Positions 1-13,616 of a stretch of DNA of 64,000 nucleotides are shown here, one piece after another (position 1 is the stretch's first letter; each line of letters begins with the position of its first letter). This DNA comes from Gordionus sp. m RMFG-2023 (Eukaryota > Nematomorpha > Gordioida > Chordodea > Parachordodidae): the NCBI RefSeq assembly GCF_954871325.1, contig NC_088775.1:79275561-79339560 (forward strand). Reading direction: 5' to 3'. The notes beneath the pieces are model-generated. The model ran no database searches and was not told where the DNA came from. It saw only the letters and a program-made list of their open reading frames with translations. The position numbers and the translations under genes were made by a program.

Positions 1-542
1 ATTATAAATATAATTATTCTTTGATACAATAAATGATGTTCGTTTGCAAGAGGTTTTTTGTAAATTATAAACAAAATGATGCCCCCCCCCAATCATCTTT
101 ATCCCAATTCAGGGTTAACCTTATTTAAATCTTGAGATATATGGAAAGGGGGGGGGGTATAGCCAATCTTGAATTTGTTGTTAAAACTTATGTGTATATT
201 TACGTTTATAAATACTTTTGAATGCATTGGAAAAAAAGAAATAGTTTATTAATCGTGGGTTTCATATATTATGAAATCGATTTTTAATGGGCTTTGGTAT
301 AGATCAAAATCGAAGAAAAGTAGTTTTGATTGAAGATTGTCCGTCTTGATTATAAGGATTTAAATTATGAGAGGGAGGTCCTATCAAATTTGCCAGGGGG
401 TTTCAATATTCTTAGACCCTTCCTAGTGATTTTGAAATATTCTTTTAATTAAAAATAAATAGTTATTTTTGTCTAAATATTTACCTTCATTTAAAAAGGT
501 AAATTTTATTAGTATATTTTACTATACTAAAAAGTAACTGAT

Positions 543-548
543 TTTATT
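543..548 (-). promoter_or_regulatory. Candidate poly(A) signal of NAPRT
   Basis: AATAAA on the minus strand about 32 bases beyond the NAPRT stop codon. Such motifs are common by chance in DNA this AT-rich. Confidence 0.35.
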
Positions 549-579
549 ATAATGAAAACATAATATAATGTATTTTTTT

Positions 580-3500
580 TCAAATACATAATAAAACTTT
601 ATAAGGCGTAGGATTTAAATGTCGCTTGTGATCTTGACGTAACGTTGATAAATTTTCTTTGACAAGTTTTCTGACATCTTCAATGGAAGGAAGTGGTATC
701 TGCAGCTAGTAAAACAAATATTTGTTTATTCGGGTATAACTTAATAACATAAAAAATTATTAAAAATAAAAATACGAAAAATACCTCGCCATCTTTCCAA
801 TATAATTTTAAAAGTGATTCAACCCTTGTTGGATTTACGTACGTCCTAAGTGCCGCCTGTAATAATAATGCAAATAACAATTTTTTTTTGAAATGGGTAG
901 GCCCCTTTATTTAAATTTTAAACCAAAAAAATTTATAAATTAATAATATTATAATAGTGATTCCAAATCATTTGGAAAGAGAAAAAATGCGAACTGGAAC
1001 CCAACATCCGAAGGTTCCAATCTTTAGAAATATGGATTGGCCAAAGGTAAACGTTATTCGAATATATTTATAATTTTTTAAAATTAACCTATAAACATGT
1101 CAATTATGCTTTTCTGTGAAAGGCATTATCACGAATGTTGAATTCCCTGACAAATTATTACCGTGAATGCATTAGCGCGAGGATATTATTTCTGTTTGTG
1201 ATATAGAACTTAATTAGGTTGGTCGAAATAAAAGGTGAATAATAAACCATGCTCCTTTAAAAAAATATATAAACCTAGCCATAGTCCATGTTTTAACATT
1301 AAATTTGCCAAAATAAATAAATTTCTCAAAATAATAATTGCAAATTCGCTAAACAATTGACCAAAGTGCATCGGTAATGCATTTGTTATAATATTTAACA
1401 TTAACAGTGATGCATTCGCGGGATTTTTTTGAGGATACTTCACTATAAAGCCTCTCACTGAAAAGATTGACTTGGCATCAGATTTAAATCCAGATAAACA
1501 ATCATGAGTTTTTTTGAATGTCTATAAAAAGGAATTATAAACTAAAATTATAAACTAATATTAACCTAATTCATAATTAATATAAAAAAATTAAGTAAAA
1601 TAATAACTTATGTATCAAAAAAAGAGATGGTTTATTAACTTGGAATGGGTGGCGGCATAATATCTTAGTATGAGGTTCGATAAATTGGTTTTCATTGCTC
1701 ATTTGAATGAGGTCTAAAATGGCTTCGCCTTTGATAAAAAAAGAAGTCTTTAAGCATTTCGCATATATCAGATATCTACAGGCCTGGTACTAAACTAGGG
1801 TACAGGGGTGGGTCGCATTTTAATTTTTTTAAATATACCCGAGTCTGGCCTAAAAAAATTTATAAAATGCCCGGCCCGAACTGAATATTTTAAATTGGCA
1901 TTATTATCTATAAAAATTAATGATGAATATAATATATTTTAAAAAAAAAAATTTTTAATTCCGGGAAACTAAAAATATAAAACCCGGGTCGGGTCAAAAA
2001 AAATTTTAAAATCAGGGCCGGGCAAATGGTACCTCTGCAAGTCTGACATATATATATATTGATTAAATACCATCTTTTCCATATAATCTATAAACGTTTT
2101 TTTGGCCAGGAATCGACATTTTTTCAACATCCTGCGTTAATTTCATTCGAGGCTTACCCTGTATTTGGACTAACTAAAATATTTAATTAGAAACGATGCA
2201 TATTATAGCAAATATGGTATTTTTTTGACAATTAGTGAATAATAAAGTAATATGCAGTATTATCGATTTAGTAGCTTGATCATTAGAGAAGTCTAACTCG
2301 ATTTCGAACTCAGTCCTCCCCGTATTGATTTTTCACGAGTCACCCGGCCCGTATAAAAATAATTTTTGTAAAGAAAACAATTATAAATTTTTTGATATAA
2401 AATTTTGACAGCTGCCGTCATCCATGAAAGTTTAGATAAAATAAAACTTTTTTAAAAAAAAATCAAAAAATATATTTTAAACACGTATTTTACTGATTTT
2501 AATGAAAATATAAATTAAATGTTAGCCAGATAGCATGGTGTTTATTTTTTTTAAAAAATCACTTCTATAAAATTGGATAGTTTATCATAAGAAAGATTTT
2601 TAAGGATCTAGTTGAAAAAATTTGTGAAAAGTAAGTTTTTGGATAAAATCTAATTAAAGCGATAAATAATATATAATATAATATATCTGAAAGAGTAAAC
2701 CATAAAGAATTTTTTTAATAGATTCTCCATTACAAAAACATGATCATATCTTTTTTTCAAATAATGAATTCGATTAAAATTAAGTTGTGATTATAAAATT
2801 CTAAGAAATTTCAAAAAAAAAGACTTCAAAAGTGTTAATTCGTTTTACAATTTAACCTGATTCAACAATCGAAGAGAATTTTCAGAAAAGTAAAAATATG
2901 CAGAAATGTTATCAGGCGAGAGCGGGAGTGATAATACGCCTGTTAATAAATCGCTATCATCATTTGGCGATAAATTAGGCAGAGTAGCGGATGACTTTTT
3001 TTTAAAAAAAAATAAACAAAAAATAATATGGTATAATTAAAAGAGGGCGTACAGACTTAAATATACTAAAATTTCAAAAATAATTGTTCAGCCTTTCAAT
3101 CTAGTTAACACATTATGAGGACGACCCATTTTGATTGAATAAAGGACACAATTTGACTAAAAACGTGAGGCGATATCTATATATGTAAATTAAAGAGAAT
3201 TCCTACTTTATAAACGCAACCTAGAGCCGGTTGTTGTTGACATGTAACTAGGTGTGTACCGATCCCATAGCAATCGATTTCGTTACCCTTTTTAAATTTT
3301 CAATTCAAATCAATAGGTATTAAAAATTATAAGCAGTGAATACTTGTTCATTCAAGGAAAAAAGAGTCCCTTCATTTATATCGTTACTAGCAACGATTTT
3401 GATATTTTCAAACCAAGGAATGTTGAATCTTGAAGAATAAAAAAGAGTAGTCACGTCATAAAAAAAATTGTTTTAAAAAATAATATACTTTTTGGAAACT

Positions 3501-6500
3501 TTAGTAAATTCAGATCGGCATTGTTTAGAAATGTATGACAGGTCTCCACTATCTATTCTAATCCCGATCGCTCGATATCCCATATCATTCAAAGCCAACG
3601 CTACAGAACAAAAATTGGGTATACCACTCCTGGAAAAAAAGCAGAAGAGAGAAATGAATTAAAATTTATAAATAAATAAAATTTAAACTTAAGGACATCG
3701 TAAGTATCCACCAGGGCTAAAAAGTGGTCAGGAAAGGATAAGGCGTAAGCGGCGAATGCAGTTAATTCTCCTTCATTAGTTTGACACACCTGACCATCGA
3801 TTATTTTCGGAAATATTGAAGTACAAACCTTGGTCCTCCAATCCAGGCAAAGGTTTAAAAAATCGGGAACCTCTTTTTCATTGTTGAAACTCACAATTTT
3901 CTATTATAACAAACAACAAAAAAAAATGATCCAATTATTAAATGAGTAAAAAATAAAATTGTATTTTAACAAAAAACTTTATTTTTGAAATCACTGGAAT
4001 GTGTGAAAGATGAGACAAAGGCATGCGAATGCGTACCCTCTACGGGTATTCCGAATAATTTTCCGGCTAATACATTACTGGTGCCGTCAAAACCTTAATA
4101 TAATATAAATTGTTTAGATTAGCAAAATTGTTTACTTTTTTCTTCCTCTCTCTCTCTCTCTATTTCCCTTTGAATTTTTACTTAGTAGTAATATTATATA
4201 TAGTGGGATACGAAATCCGTGGGGATAACGGAATCTCTCGATTTTAAATTATTTATAGAGGGAGATTTTAAAAAATTTTTATTTTATTTACCCGGGACCC
4301 GGGAAATGTATTCCCCTCATTGGAGTACCTACCTAAACCTATAAAATTTCAGATAATTTTAGCTATAAACTTTGATATCTTTTTTTTAAATTTATATGTA
4401 AAAATTGATTTAAAAATCAGTACAAATTAAAAGTAGTTTCTAAAGTCCAAGGCAAAAAATTAATGTAAATTCATAATATCCCTAATCATCATGGATTTCA
4501 TATCCCAATATGACATATACACTATTACTAAAATTAATAACTGATTTATCAATGCCTGTTATTTTAGTGTAAGAAACAACATTTTAATTTGGGTGTATTG
4601 TGAAATTTTGAAAAATTTTATAATTTCCTCCGGGTATCCTTATTTAGTTATGCTTTTTTTCTTTTAAGATAAATAAGATTATAAGTTTTTTTTAAATCAG
4701 ATAACATTATTTAATTATAAAAAAATATATTAGGCTCCTAATATTATACTATTAGGTTAAATTTTTATTTTAGTCACAAGTGAAAATTTTCTAACAAATT
4801 TTAATAATAAATACATAATTTGTGTTTAATAAAAAAAAATGTCTTTATATAAATATTTTTATTTTATTTTATTTTTAAAAAAACCATTAAATTTTAATTT
4901 GATTTTGAAAAATAATGGACAAAAATAACTAAATTATTATTTTTTAATTTAATTTGAAAAATATGATTGCAAGGAGGTTAATATACATTAAAAAATTAAG
5001 TTAATCGATTAAAAAAAATTGTGTTAATTATGATCAAATATTCGCTCATGTCCAAATCTTAAAAGGTCATATTAATAAAAAAAATTAATCTGGCCTGTGT
5101 TCAACATTAAATATTGACGCATTACCTCCTATATAACAATAGCGAGACGCGGATAAACCCCCATCAGGACCTTGAGCTCGTCTAAGTCCAAACTCTAACA
5201 ACCTCTTCTTTGAACCTGCAGCTATCCTATATCTTGCGGCATTTGTTGTCACTAAGCTTGATAAAATTTTAGGTTATCATAATATATAAATAATATTTTT
5301 TATAAGATAATATCAAGAATTATAATAAAATTAGGAGATATAAAAAAATATAAAATAGAGGTAATATTTTTAACAATTTAATCTCTCCAATTTAAATTAG
5401 GAGATATAAAAAAAATATAAAATAGAGGTAATATTTTTAACAATTTAATCTCTATCGTGAAAAAGATTTCGTTAAAATTTATGATTTGAAGAACCAGATC
5501 AATAAGGCCACCAGTAATATTTACTGTTAGGGAGGGGAATTTTTTTTTTCAGTTTTATCTTTAATATGGTATCCATCCTAAAATATTCATTAGGTGGGGA
5601 ATAATAGAGCTCGACGCGACCAGGGCTAAACCGCCCCGTAGAATTTTTTTTAAATGTTTTTCGGTGTCCGGCCGGGCCCGTAATAATTTTTTTTATAAAA
5701 AAAAATCATAAATTTGACTAAATTGTAAGGTTAACATTTCATATAAATATTTTGTACAAATTGTCCGTCTGGCCAAAACACTTTTTGCCCGGCCCCTGGG
5801 TTGGGCCTCTAAAATGGACCACCAACATTCTAAGGAATATTTAAGATTATACATATTATCGGGGAGAAACTTATTCCGCTAAAAGACATTACCGCGAATA
5901 TCGATTATTATTTTTTTTAAAATCTTTCCAAAAATGCGATACCGCATCGCAAATTAAAGACCTAAGAGTACGGTGACAGAATTTTTTTAGGTCTAGGTCT
6001 GGTGCAGCTTGTTTAGATGTCTTTTATAAATAGAATTAAGAAAATATATTTAAAACTCAAAATATGTATTCAGTTATCTAATCTCTATTTCTTCTCCACC
6101 TTGTTTTAATGTTATACATTTTTATAAAATATATATTTAGCAATAACTCCGATAAATAAAAGTTCGATGCAAACTTTCGAATATCGAAAAAGAAGAAAGG
6201 CCGTGTCCTAGGTCGTCTTATTACTTAATGACCAAAAACGAAAAAAAAAAACGAGAATAAAATACAAAAAATAATATTTCCACTAAATACCTAAAACAAA
6301 CCAAAATAGAGTGTCCTAGTTCAAAAGGTTTTCCGACTTTACTAAAAAAAGCAATTAAGTATCCAAATTAAGTCAAACAAGGACCACAGCCAAATAGCTT
6401 TTTTTTAAATAAAATAAAAACATGTCCAAAATATAATTCAAGATAATTCTAGAAAAAATAACACGATTTCATTAAAACTTAACATACGATTTCATTAAAA

Positions 6501-9500
6501 TTTATTATGGTATAAACCTTATAACAAAATAAAAAATGTTATAGGAAATGAAATATTATATATTTGGCACTTCCTAATTTTAAATATATTTATTAATTGG
6601 ATCAGTCAGAAAAAAAAATAGAAGGGAAAATATAATTTAATTTTTTTTCGAGCTGCAAAAGTATTACAGCGAGGAAATGATCTGTCATTTTGTTTTCCAT
6701 TAAAAAGATTATATTTTAGATGTATTATTATTAATTATTATTTACAAATCGAGCCCTAGATCACCATATCAGGCTTTTAAAACCGTTACCTAGTTTAGTT
6801 TCAAGCAAGAAAAATAATTATTATTTATTATTATTCTAACCCAATATCTAATAAATGATAAATGTTATCTGCCACCCCACCCCCACTCCAGGACTTGCCC
6901 GATTGTGGACCTGACTATAGTATAATAATTAAAATAGGCCTAACCAGAAGTAATTAAATAATTATTGTGAAAAATTTTCTTAGATATTAACTTAGTTCTA
7001 GTATTCGGTGAAGAAAATAAGAGATTGGTAGAAATCAGTATAAAAATTTTCGTATTTATTTTCAAATCGTATATTTATATTATTCGATATCGCATGGATA
7101 ATCAAAACATTATTCGATTTGATTCGTCGAATATTAGATTTAATTCGAAAATTGAATTCTTTAAAAATATTATGGTTAATAAAATTTAAAAAAGAGGTAG
7201 AAAAAAAATAAAAATTCCCGTAGGTAACATGTTAAATACTCAAGGATAATTTTCAAATATATATGAATAAATTAAGATATTTATAAATAATTTCGAATAT
7301 TTTGAAATTATTTCGAAAATTTACAAATTAATTCGAATATAAGAATAATTCGATCGAATAGATAAAAAAAATTATTATATTTCCTATTCGTATTCGATTT
7401 GAATAATTTTGTTATTCGTAAAATATGAATCGAGGTGTTTTAGATTATAACATAAAATATCGAATGTGATTACGTGATTCTGTTAATAAATATTAAATAA
7501 AAGTGGGTCTTATTTAGAAATGCACCGATATTTTTCATCGGATTGAATCGGATTGATTATTTCTTTTTAATATCGGTTCCCACCCGAATTTTAGTTAAAA
7601 ATGATGTATTAATTTTAAAATTTTAACAACATTTATATTTAATTTTTCAAAATTAAAAAAAAAATATTTATTAAATGAATATTCTTATAAATTGCTAAAA
7701 AAAATATTAATAGACATAATTTTATTTTAAAAGGATGTTTGTTTATGAAATTAAATATATCATTTTTTTAAAAATTAACAATTTACAATTGATAACGATT
7801 AAATGAAGTCTGAAATGGGGATCAGGGTCGTTTTTTTTTAAATATTATATTTATATAAAAAAAATTAGTTAGGCAAATTATTATCCTTTGTTTGTAAATA
7901 AATATAAAAAAAAATGCTTTAAAAACCGCTTTGAAAAAACGTTCTGTCTGGAAATGGGCCATAGAAAGACTTTTACAAAAAAAAATTACAACGATTTTAC
8001 TATATAAATAAATAATTTATCAATATTTATATTTTTATACAATGATGAATATATCTGAATAAACATGCCAAAATCAAAATGGGTTAATTAAAATTTGATA
8101 ATAATATTTGTTAAATGACTTATGTTATGATTATGGTATAATCATAGATAGTAAAATATTAATAAAAAAAGGTAGATGTGTAAATCAGAGACATGCAAGT
8201 CTAGCCCTAAGCCCAACCAGGGAACATGAACCAGGCAGTATTTTAATTTTTTTTAAAAAATCTGGGTCAAACTATGCAAATGGTACCTCTGCAGGTCTCT
8301 GGTGTTGATTAAAGAATTAAAGCATATTAAAATCTATAGCAAACAAAATCAAATTAGTGATATTGGTAAATAGCCAATATCAATAAAAATTGGCAATATG
8401 AGATTGGACCTGCCCCCAAAATGTGGTATTGGTAGTAGAGATCTGCAAGCCTGGCATGAGCCTTGCCATATAACATCTGAGAAAAAATTATTTTGGCAGG
8501 ATTAGGCAAAAAAAATGGCCAGGCCAGGATGGGCGATTTTTTAATATATATTTGACGAATTTCGATAACTTAATATTATAAACAGTTGTTTTTTTTGTTG
8601 TTCAACACATATATTTTTTTGTATTTAAAGGGCCAAAATTTGGGCACATCTGGTTGGTAAAAACTAAATTCCCAACCTGCATGGTTTGAAAATTGTCATT
8701 TGCAGGCCTCCAACTGGTAGAGCCCTAGTCTTCTGAACTAAAGTGCTGCAAATTTATTTTTTTGCCAGCATGGTCTAGATTACAAGTATTCTAAATAATT
8801 TTAGCAGGCCCAATTATAATTAAACATATAAATTAAACAAATTTTTATAAACATAAATAAAGTAAAACTCACAATTTCCTAATAGCAGATAAATTCAAAT
8901 TTATATTTAAAAACCAAAAAAAAACTACATTTTCTATATTTATTAAAAAGTTAATATTTTTCAACCCTAAACACTCCCAATTTTTAAAAAAATCTATAAA
9001 CCCAAGCCCAACCCAAACTTGAGCATTGATAATAATAATTTTAGAGTTTTAAATTTATTATCTAAAATATAAAAATAGTAATTAGTGTGATAATTGTGAA
9101 TGCCTAAAATAAAACTAAGAATATTTAAAATTTGATTCATTATTTAAATAAATATAATGATGTTCAGTGAATAATTAAAATTTAATGAAGGTAAACATCC
9201 TTTCCATGTTATTTGCATTAAAATATAATGTGTATTATAGAGATAAAATACCTGGCAAAATTAACAAAAGTTAATAACGGTGTTTCTAAAAGTTGAACTA
9301 TTGGTAAAGGTCCTTCAATGCTAATAAGGGGAATGCGGGGGAAAACTATAGTTCCTTCAGGAACAGCAGATAGCTTTATATCCTTTGTGTCAATATTTTT
9401 TAAATATGTAAAAAAGTCATCCTCAACATATTTTGGTAAAATTTCCTTGAGATAACTTATGTCTAAAATATTTAAAAAATAATGTATTTTGATTATATCT

Positions 9501-9871
9501 TTTAATACCGTCAGCTTCAAAGTAAAAATTCTCTAAGAGTTTTATACAATCACTTAAACCTGAAAATATTGTAAATTCACCACCAAAAGGATTTTTGCGG
9601 AAATATAAATCAAAAACTGCTATTTTATCTTTTGATTCACTCTTCCAATAAGCATATGCCATTGTAATTTGATATAAATCTAAAAAAAATATATTACGCT
9701 AATAGTATTGTAATAACCTGTGAGTAAAGGAGTAATTATCCTTATATCACGTTCGTTTACATCTGCACTCATTTTTGAATTTTTATAAGGTTGTTTAATA
9801 ATGCCCATATGTAATTGGATATCTTCTATATAATGAAAACTAGAGTTTGGCAGTTTATCAAATTTTTGCAT
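580..9871 (-). CDS. NAPRT: Nicotinate phosphoribosyltransferase, complete 13-exon gene
   Basis: Cytosolic enzyme of NAD salvage (Preiss-Handler route) that joins nicotinate to PRPP to make nicotinate mononucleotide. Coding exons, 5' to 3' on the minus strand: 9871-9718, 9679-9509, 9462-9252, 5256-5126, 4093-3978, 3900-3689, 3629-3489, 3428-3344, 3287-3207, 2173-2071, 1728-1640, 856-785, 705-580. All junctions are GT-AG and in phase, giving 563 residues (human about 538). Family landmarks: [12 protein letters not shown] spans exons 1-2; [31 protein letters not shown], with His246 at the position of the phosphorylated catalytic His; IDSGDL (358-362); [20 protein letters not shown]. The first Met gives a longer leader than usual; Met22 and Met34 (9808, 9772) are alternative starts, and Met34 matches the usual family start best. 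The protein ends at KVLLCI, a little shorter than relatives, so a small extra 3' exon cannot be excluded. Identity is essentially certain. Confidence 0.95.
1210..1500 (-). other. Unrecognised open segment inside NAPRT intron 11
   Basis: An 82-codon open frame from Met at 1458, extendable upstream without a stop to about 1519. It reads [20 protein letters not shown] and onward, hydrophobic in its second half. It lies between NAPRT exons 11 and 12 and matches nothing in that family. Composition is less skewed than the surrounding intron, so it may be a leftover exon or transposon piece. I cannot name it. Confidence 0.2.
1769..2045. mobile_element. hAT-type MITE, 277 bp, in NAPRT intron 10
   Basis: A GC-rich island (several CCCGGG/GCCCGG blocks around an AT-rich core) bounded by inverted ends CAGATATCTACAGGCCTGG and, on the other strand, CAGACTTGCAGAGGTACC. 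Flanked by gcatatat (1761-1768) and acatatat (2046-2053), an 8-bp target duplication with one mismatch. Its edge lies about 25 bases from the donor end of NAPRT exon 10. Same family as the elements at 8186, 8436 and 57417. Confidence 0.65.
4143..4164. repeat. CT dinucleotide microsatellite
   Basis: Run of tctctctctctct in the NAPRT intron upstream of exon 5, with cttcctc and tttccc at its sides. Simple repeat with no visible role. Confidence 0.8.
5331..5458. repeat. 66-bp tandem duplication
   Basis: A unit starting ttaggagatataaaa and ending taatctct occurs twice in direct orientation, at 5331 and 5397, almost unchanged. It lies in the large third NAPRT intron about 75 bases before exon 4 in transcript order. 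The near identity implies a recent duplication. Confidence 0.85.
5605..5821. mobile_element. Probable hAT-type MITE, degraded
   Basis: GC-rich block in the third NAPRT intron with ends TAGAGCTCGACGCGACC and, inverted, TAGAGGCCCAACC, and internal GGCCGGGCCC and GCCCGGCCCC blocks around an AT-rich core, like the 277-bp elements nearby. No convincing target duplication remains. Family assignment rests on the ends and composition. Confidence 0.4.
7040..7450. repeat. ATTCGA-rich repeat block
   Basis: Dense repetition of attcgaat, attcgatt and ttcgaata in both orientations over some 400 bases of NAPRT intron 3. A shorter block of the same kind occurs at 55750-55850. Probably remnants of a MITE whose inverted ends carried this motif; no boundaries could be fixed. 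Confidence 0.4.
8186..8301. mobile_element. Short hAT-type MITE, 116 bp
   Basis: Ends CAGAGACATGCAAGTCTAGC and, inverted, CAGAGACCTGCAGAGGTACC; flanked by gtgtaaat and gtgttgat (six of eight bases alike), a decayed 8-bp target duplication. Same family as 1769-2045 but shortened inside. In NAPRT intron 3. Confidence 0.55.
8436..8712. mobile_element. hAT-type MITE, 277 bp
   Basis: Ends TAGAGATCTGCAAGCC and, inverted, TGGAGGCCTGCAAATG. Flanked by attggtag (8428-8435) and actggtag (8713-8720), an 8-bp target duplication with one mismatch. The same length as the element at 1769, which supports one family. In NAPRT intron 3. Confidence 0.6.
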
Positions 9872-10639
9872 TATTTTGGGAATTAAAATATCGATATTAA
9901 ATATAATATTAGAATTCGATTAGAAACGAAATTAATTAAAATCAGCGAATAATAAACATGATAACTCGATTGAATACTAGTAGAGTTATACATTTGTTCA
10001 GAATCTTTGCAGATAGTAAAATTTAAAGATCTTTTATTTCTTAAAAATATTGAGGAATAATCTTTAAGGATCGAGATCTTTATAGATCAAAAAATCTTTA
10101 ATTTTTGAAAAATTTTGAAAAACTATCTTTAAAGATTGAGATTTGTGATAAAATTAAGAAAATATTTTAAAAATTTTGAGTAACGATTTTGTAATGTCGA
10201 AATATATGAATATAAAATTTTAATATTTTTATTTAAAAATATTTTCGATCAACAAATTTCGAAAATCTTTCTTATAAAATCTAATTTAAGACTTGGTATA
10301 TTGTTATTTTTATAAAAATAAAAAAAATTTGATGTACAATTAAAGTACAACAATTAAAATTTCAAATGTAGATATAACATAAAAAAGTGACATTTGTTGT
10401 TATCGTTATTTTTATAACTTGTTTGAATTTTTTGACGCAAATGGATAAAAATATATATTGTTAGCATGGCATCTTATATTTATTATTATCTCGGGGGGAA
10501 AGGGGGGGGGGGGGTGATTGATAGAATATCAAAAAATATGCGATTGCCTATATAAATTCTTCGTTTATATTATATTTTATAAATAATGTAACAAATTTAA
10601 TACCACCGATATATCCAAATTAAAATATATATAAATATG
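9872..10639. other. NAPRT upstream region
   Basis: No gene seen. It holds self-complementary ATCTTTAAAGAT motifs near 10065-10140, a single diverged copy of the 119-bp minisatellite unit of the large foldback element (about 10385-10460, from gtgacatttgt to ttgacgcaaatgg), and a run of more than ten G after 10500. Any NAPRT promoter should lie in the first few hundred bases, but no core element stands out. Confidence 0.5.
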
Positions 10640-10938
10640 AATATAAAAAATTTGCATAAATCTTTCATTTCGTTTTCTTCGGACTTTATTTTTATTTAAA
10701 AGGATTATTCACCTACCTTGATTCCTTTTCGATATTTTGACAGATGGATCCGGAATCCATTCCTATATGAAGGTCCCTTTATATTTATTAAGTATCAACG
10801 TCAACGCAATTAAGGTTTTAAAATTTTTCATTAGGAATATCTTCATCGATATACTCGTTATATTTATTTTTTTTTAAATCTTTGACAGGCTCTTTTATCT
10901 GCTTTTCGTTAAATCACGCATCTAGGTTTATAAGGTAT
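10640..10938 (-). pseudogene. Decayed copy of an unidentified coding segment (paralogue of 61990-62356)
   Basis: Aligns by eye over about 300 bases with 61990-62356 on the same strand; both share the block attaggaatatcttcatcg unchanged. Read on the minus strand both give a peptide around EYIDEDIPN followed by IHLxKY and a basic tail ending near KFF/KYF, although this copy has stops and cannot be expressed as it stands. The protein family is not recognised. It is truncated at about 10938, where GC-rich transposon sequence begins, and lies some 0.8 kb upstream of the NAPRT start. Confidence 0.45.
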
Positions 10939-11524
10939 ATACCAAGGATGTGAACCCGAACCCGAACCCGGACCCTGAACAGGGTTGCCAGGTCAAATTT
11001 TTAAATTGCGGAATAAATTTGGTATTTTGCGAGAGAAATATAAAAATTGCGGGAGAATAAAATTGCGGTAGAAATAAAAGATTTGCTAAAAAGATGGCCC
11101 GCAAGATCCCGGCCGGGCCGGGATTTTGAATTGACTTAATTATCCGCCTATTATTTTTTTATAATTAGTTTATATAAATACATATTCGATAACTATTTTT
11201 CAAAATAAAATAACATCTTGATTTATTAAAATATTAATTTATAAAAAATAACAAACGATCCTTTTTAAATATAAAAGAATTAAACAAGATAAAATTTTAT
11301 AAAAAAACAAATGATTTTAATTTTACAATGTAAAAAAATATATTTTATGCGAATGTCCCGCAGAACATCCACAATTGGAAATCTACCTTGTGTGTGTATA
11401 TAACATTATACTGATAGGCGTTTTATTATCATATATCACGTATGAATACGTAATAAGGTAATATTGTACTCATTTCAATGATAATTATTTTATTTATTAT
11501 TGTTCATTCACATTATTATAATCA

Positions 11525-12019
11525 GTGGAGGAGAGTGTATCTACATCCATTGCAAAACAAAAATATTCTCCAAAAATAAGAAATAATACAGATGCATACA
11601 ATTGGACCAATTGTAATCACTTATCTTGTAGTACAACATTCACAGAGCTACTTAACATTACAATGTGGGTAGAATCTTTCCCCATAATATTTAACTACTC
11701 CAAGATAAATGAAAACTTTACTTGTAGAACAAAAATGAGCAAGGATATCATCAATGTTTTTGAACCTGAATTCAGGAGGTCAATTCTTAACGATTTGAAA
11801 GATGGGAATACATATGCAATTCTAACAGATGCATCTAATAAGGGAAATATTAAAATATTTCTTTTGATCCTTCGCTATTTCAACAAAATTAAGGACGTTT
11901 CAAGAAAACTATTAAATTTTTTCCCCTCAAATAATGAAAAATACAAATACATATCTAACCATATAATGATAAATATAGCTGATTCGGGATTATCAATAAA
12001 TTGCATGTCAACTTTCTGA
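11525..12019 (+). pseudogene. hAT transposase fragment, plus half of composite A
   Basis: Open for 164 codons. Corresponds to the middle of a hAT transposase: a TTFTELL/MWVESF segment, then LNDLKDGNTYAILTDASNKG, then a segment ending in NIADSGLSINCMSTF that in related copies leads to the ADNAS acidic motif. N-terminal finger and C-terminal dimerisation domain are missing here, and further remnants continue to about 12400. Non-functional remnant of a plain DNA transposon. Confidence 0.6.
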
Positions 12020-12534
12020 TCTGATAATGCCTCAGTGAATTTGGAAAAAACCAGAGTCTATTTACAGAATTGAGTCAGCACAATGTTGGTTGCGATATGT
12101 TCCTAATACCCGCCACCTATAGAATTTTAAAATTTTATAAACCTTTAAATATTTCTAAAATAAAGATTATAAAAGCTGTCCTAACATTTTGAAAATTTTT
12201 TTCAGTAATGAATGGCAGAGGTATATTTAGGAATGATTTTACATGTAGGAAATCTACTGCATACTGTTAATGTGCAGTGGCAATCAGAATAATCTTAACA
12301 AAGATTCACAAAATTATGCTACAGATGTGTTAATCTTTACAGTTAAAAATTGATAATGAATTTTATGGCGCCATTGCTAAAACTTAGAATGTTCAAATAT
12401 TTTAAAAATACCGATAGACATTGATGTCTTGTTTGAGGATATTGTAATGCTCTCTATTTTTGATTTACAATGTAAAAATATATTTATTTTATGCAAATGT
12501 ATAAATAAAAATATATGGAAAATTAAATATAATG

Positions 12535-13616
12535 TTAATTATATTTTATTTGAGATTTAAATAATTGAACTAAATGTTTACCGTCGTCATTGAGATATTT
12601 ATAAAATTCCTGGCATGACATATTATAAATTTGTTTAACCATTAGCTCAGCCTCTAATGTTGTTAAACAATACGTTTTCCAGGCAGTCCTCATCAGGCTA
12701 AAAATGCACTCGGATGAGGCATTAAAATGAGGTAAGGAGAAGACATACTCGCAATTATTTTCCAAGCATGGGGATTTATAATTATTATGAAAAAAATCTA
12801 CCCGTTTCTCCTTTGCTTTTAGATAATCTAACTTTAAGTATTCTAGCGAATCATAAAAAATAAAAAGAATTACAATCTCCTCAAACAAGACATCAATGTC
12901 TTTCGGTATTTTTAATATATTTATTAAATTACACAAACCATCAATTGACGGTTTCTGTTCCAAGGTCATATTTATACATTTGTAAATAGAGTTATTAAAA
13001 TCAAATTTTGATTGTAAATATTCTAAAATTGTCTTAATAAAAACATCTGCTTCATTTAAAAATGTATTAATTAGAGTATTATTTGAACATATAATATTTT
13101 TAGCAGTAGCGCCATAAAATTTATTATAAATTTTTAACTGTAGAGATAAACAGAGCTGTAGCATGATTTTGTGAATCTTTATTAATAAAGAATATTCTGA
13201 TTGCAACTGAATATTAACTGCATGAAGTAGATTTCCCACATGTGAAACTAATCCCAAATATGCTTCTGCCATTTCATACTTGAAATATTTTTTTTAAATT
13301 TTAGGACAGCTTTTAAAATCTTTATTTAAGAAGTATTTTTTTAAGGGTTTGTAAAATTTTAAAATTCTATCGATGGCAGGTATTCATGATAACCACTGAT
13401 AGGTACATATCGCAATAACTAACACCATTTCAAGTCAGACCACTCCACCAACTCTTTTAATTCATTAACTCTTTTAGTTAAATTAAATTTGTTAAAACAT
13501 CTCATCATAATTATTATGACATCCACAAATAGTACATTCATTGCCTTCTTGCAAGAATCATGTAGTATATGGCATATACAGTCAATTGGTATTAATTCAT
13601 TATTGTGCTGCCTCAA
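12535..13616 (-). pseudogene. hAT transposase remnant, minus half of composite A
   Basis: 13616-13419 encodes the segment with NELIPIDCICHILHDSCKKA, the hAT C-x-x-H region; 13272-12535 is open for 245 codons and ends in the hAT dimerisation domain (SLPHFNASSECIFSLMRTAW, then TTLEAELMVKQIYNMSCQEF). In family members the motif reads SSERIFSLMRTAW, so one key residue is changed. Close relatives lie at 50652-49978 and 41169-41900. Remnants extend to about 14100. Decayed, not functional. Confidence 0.7.
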
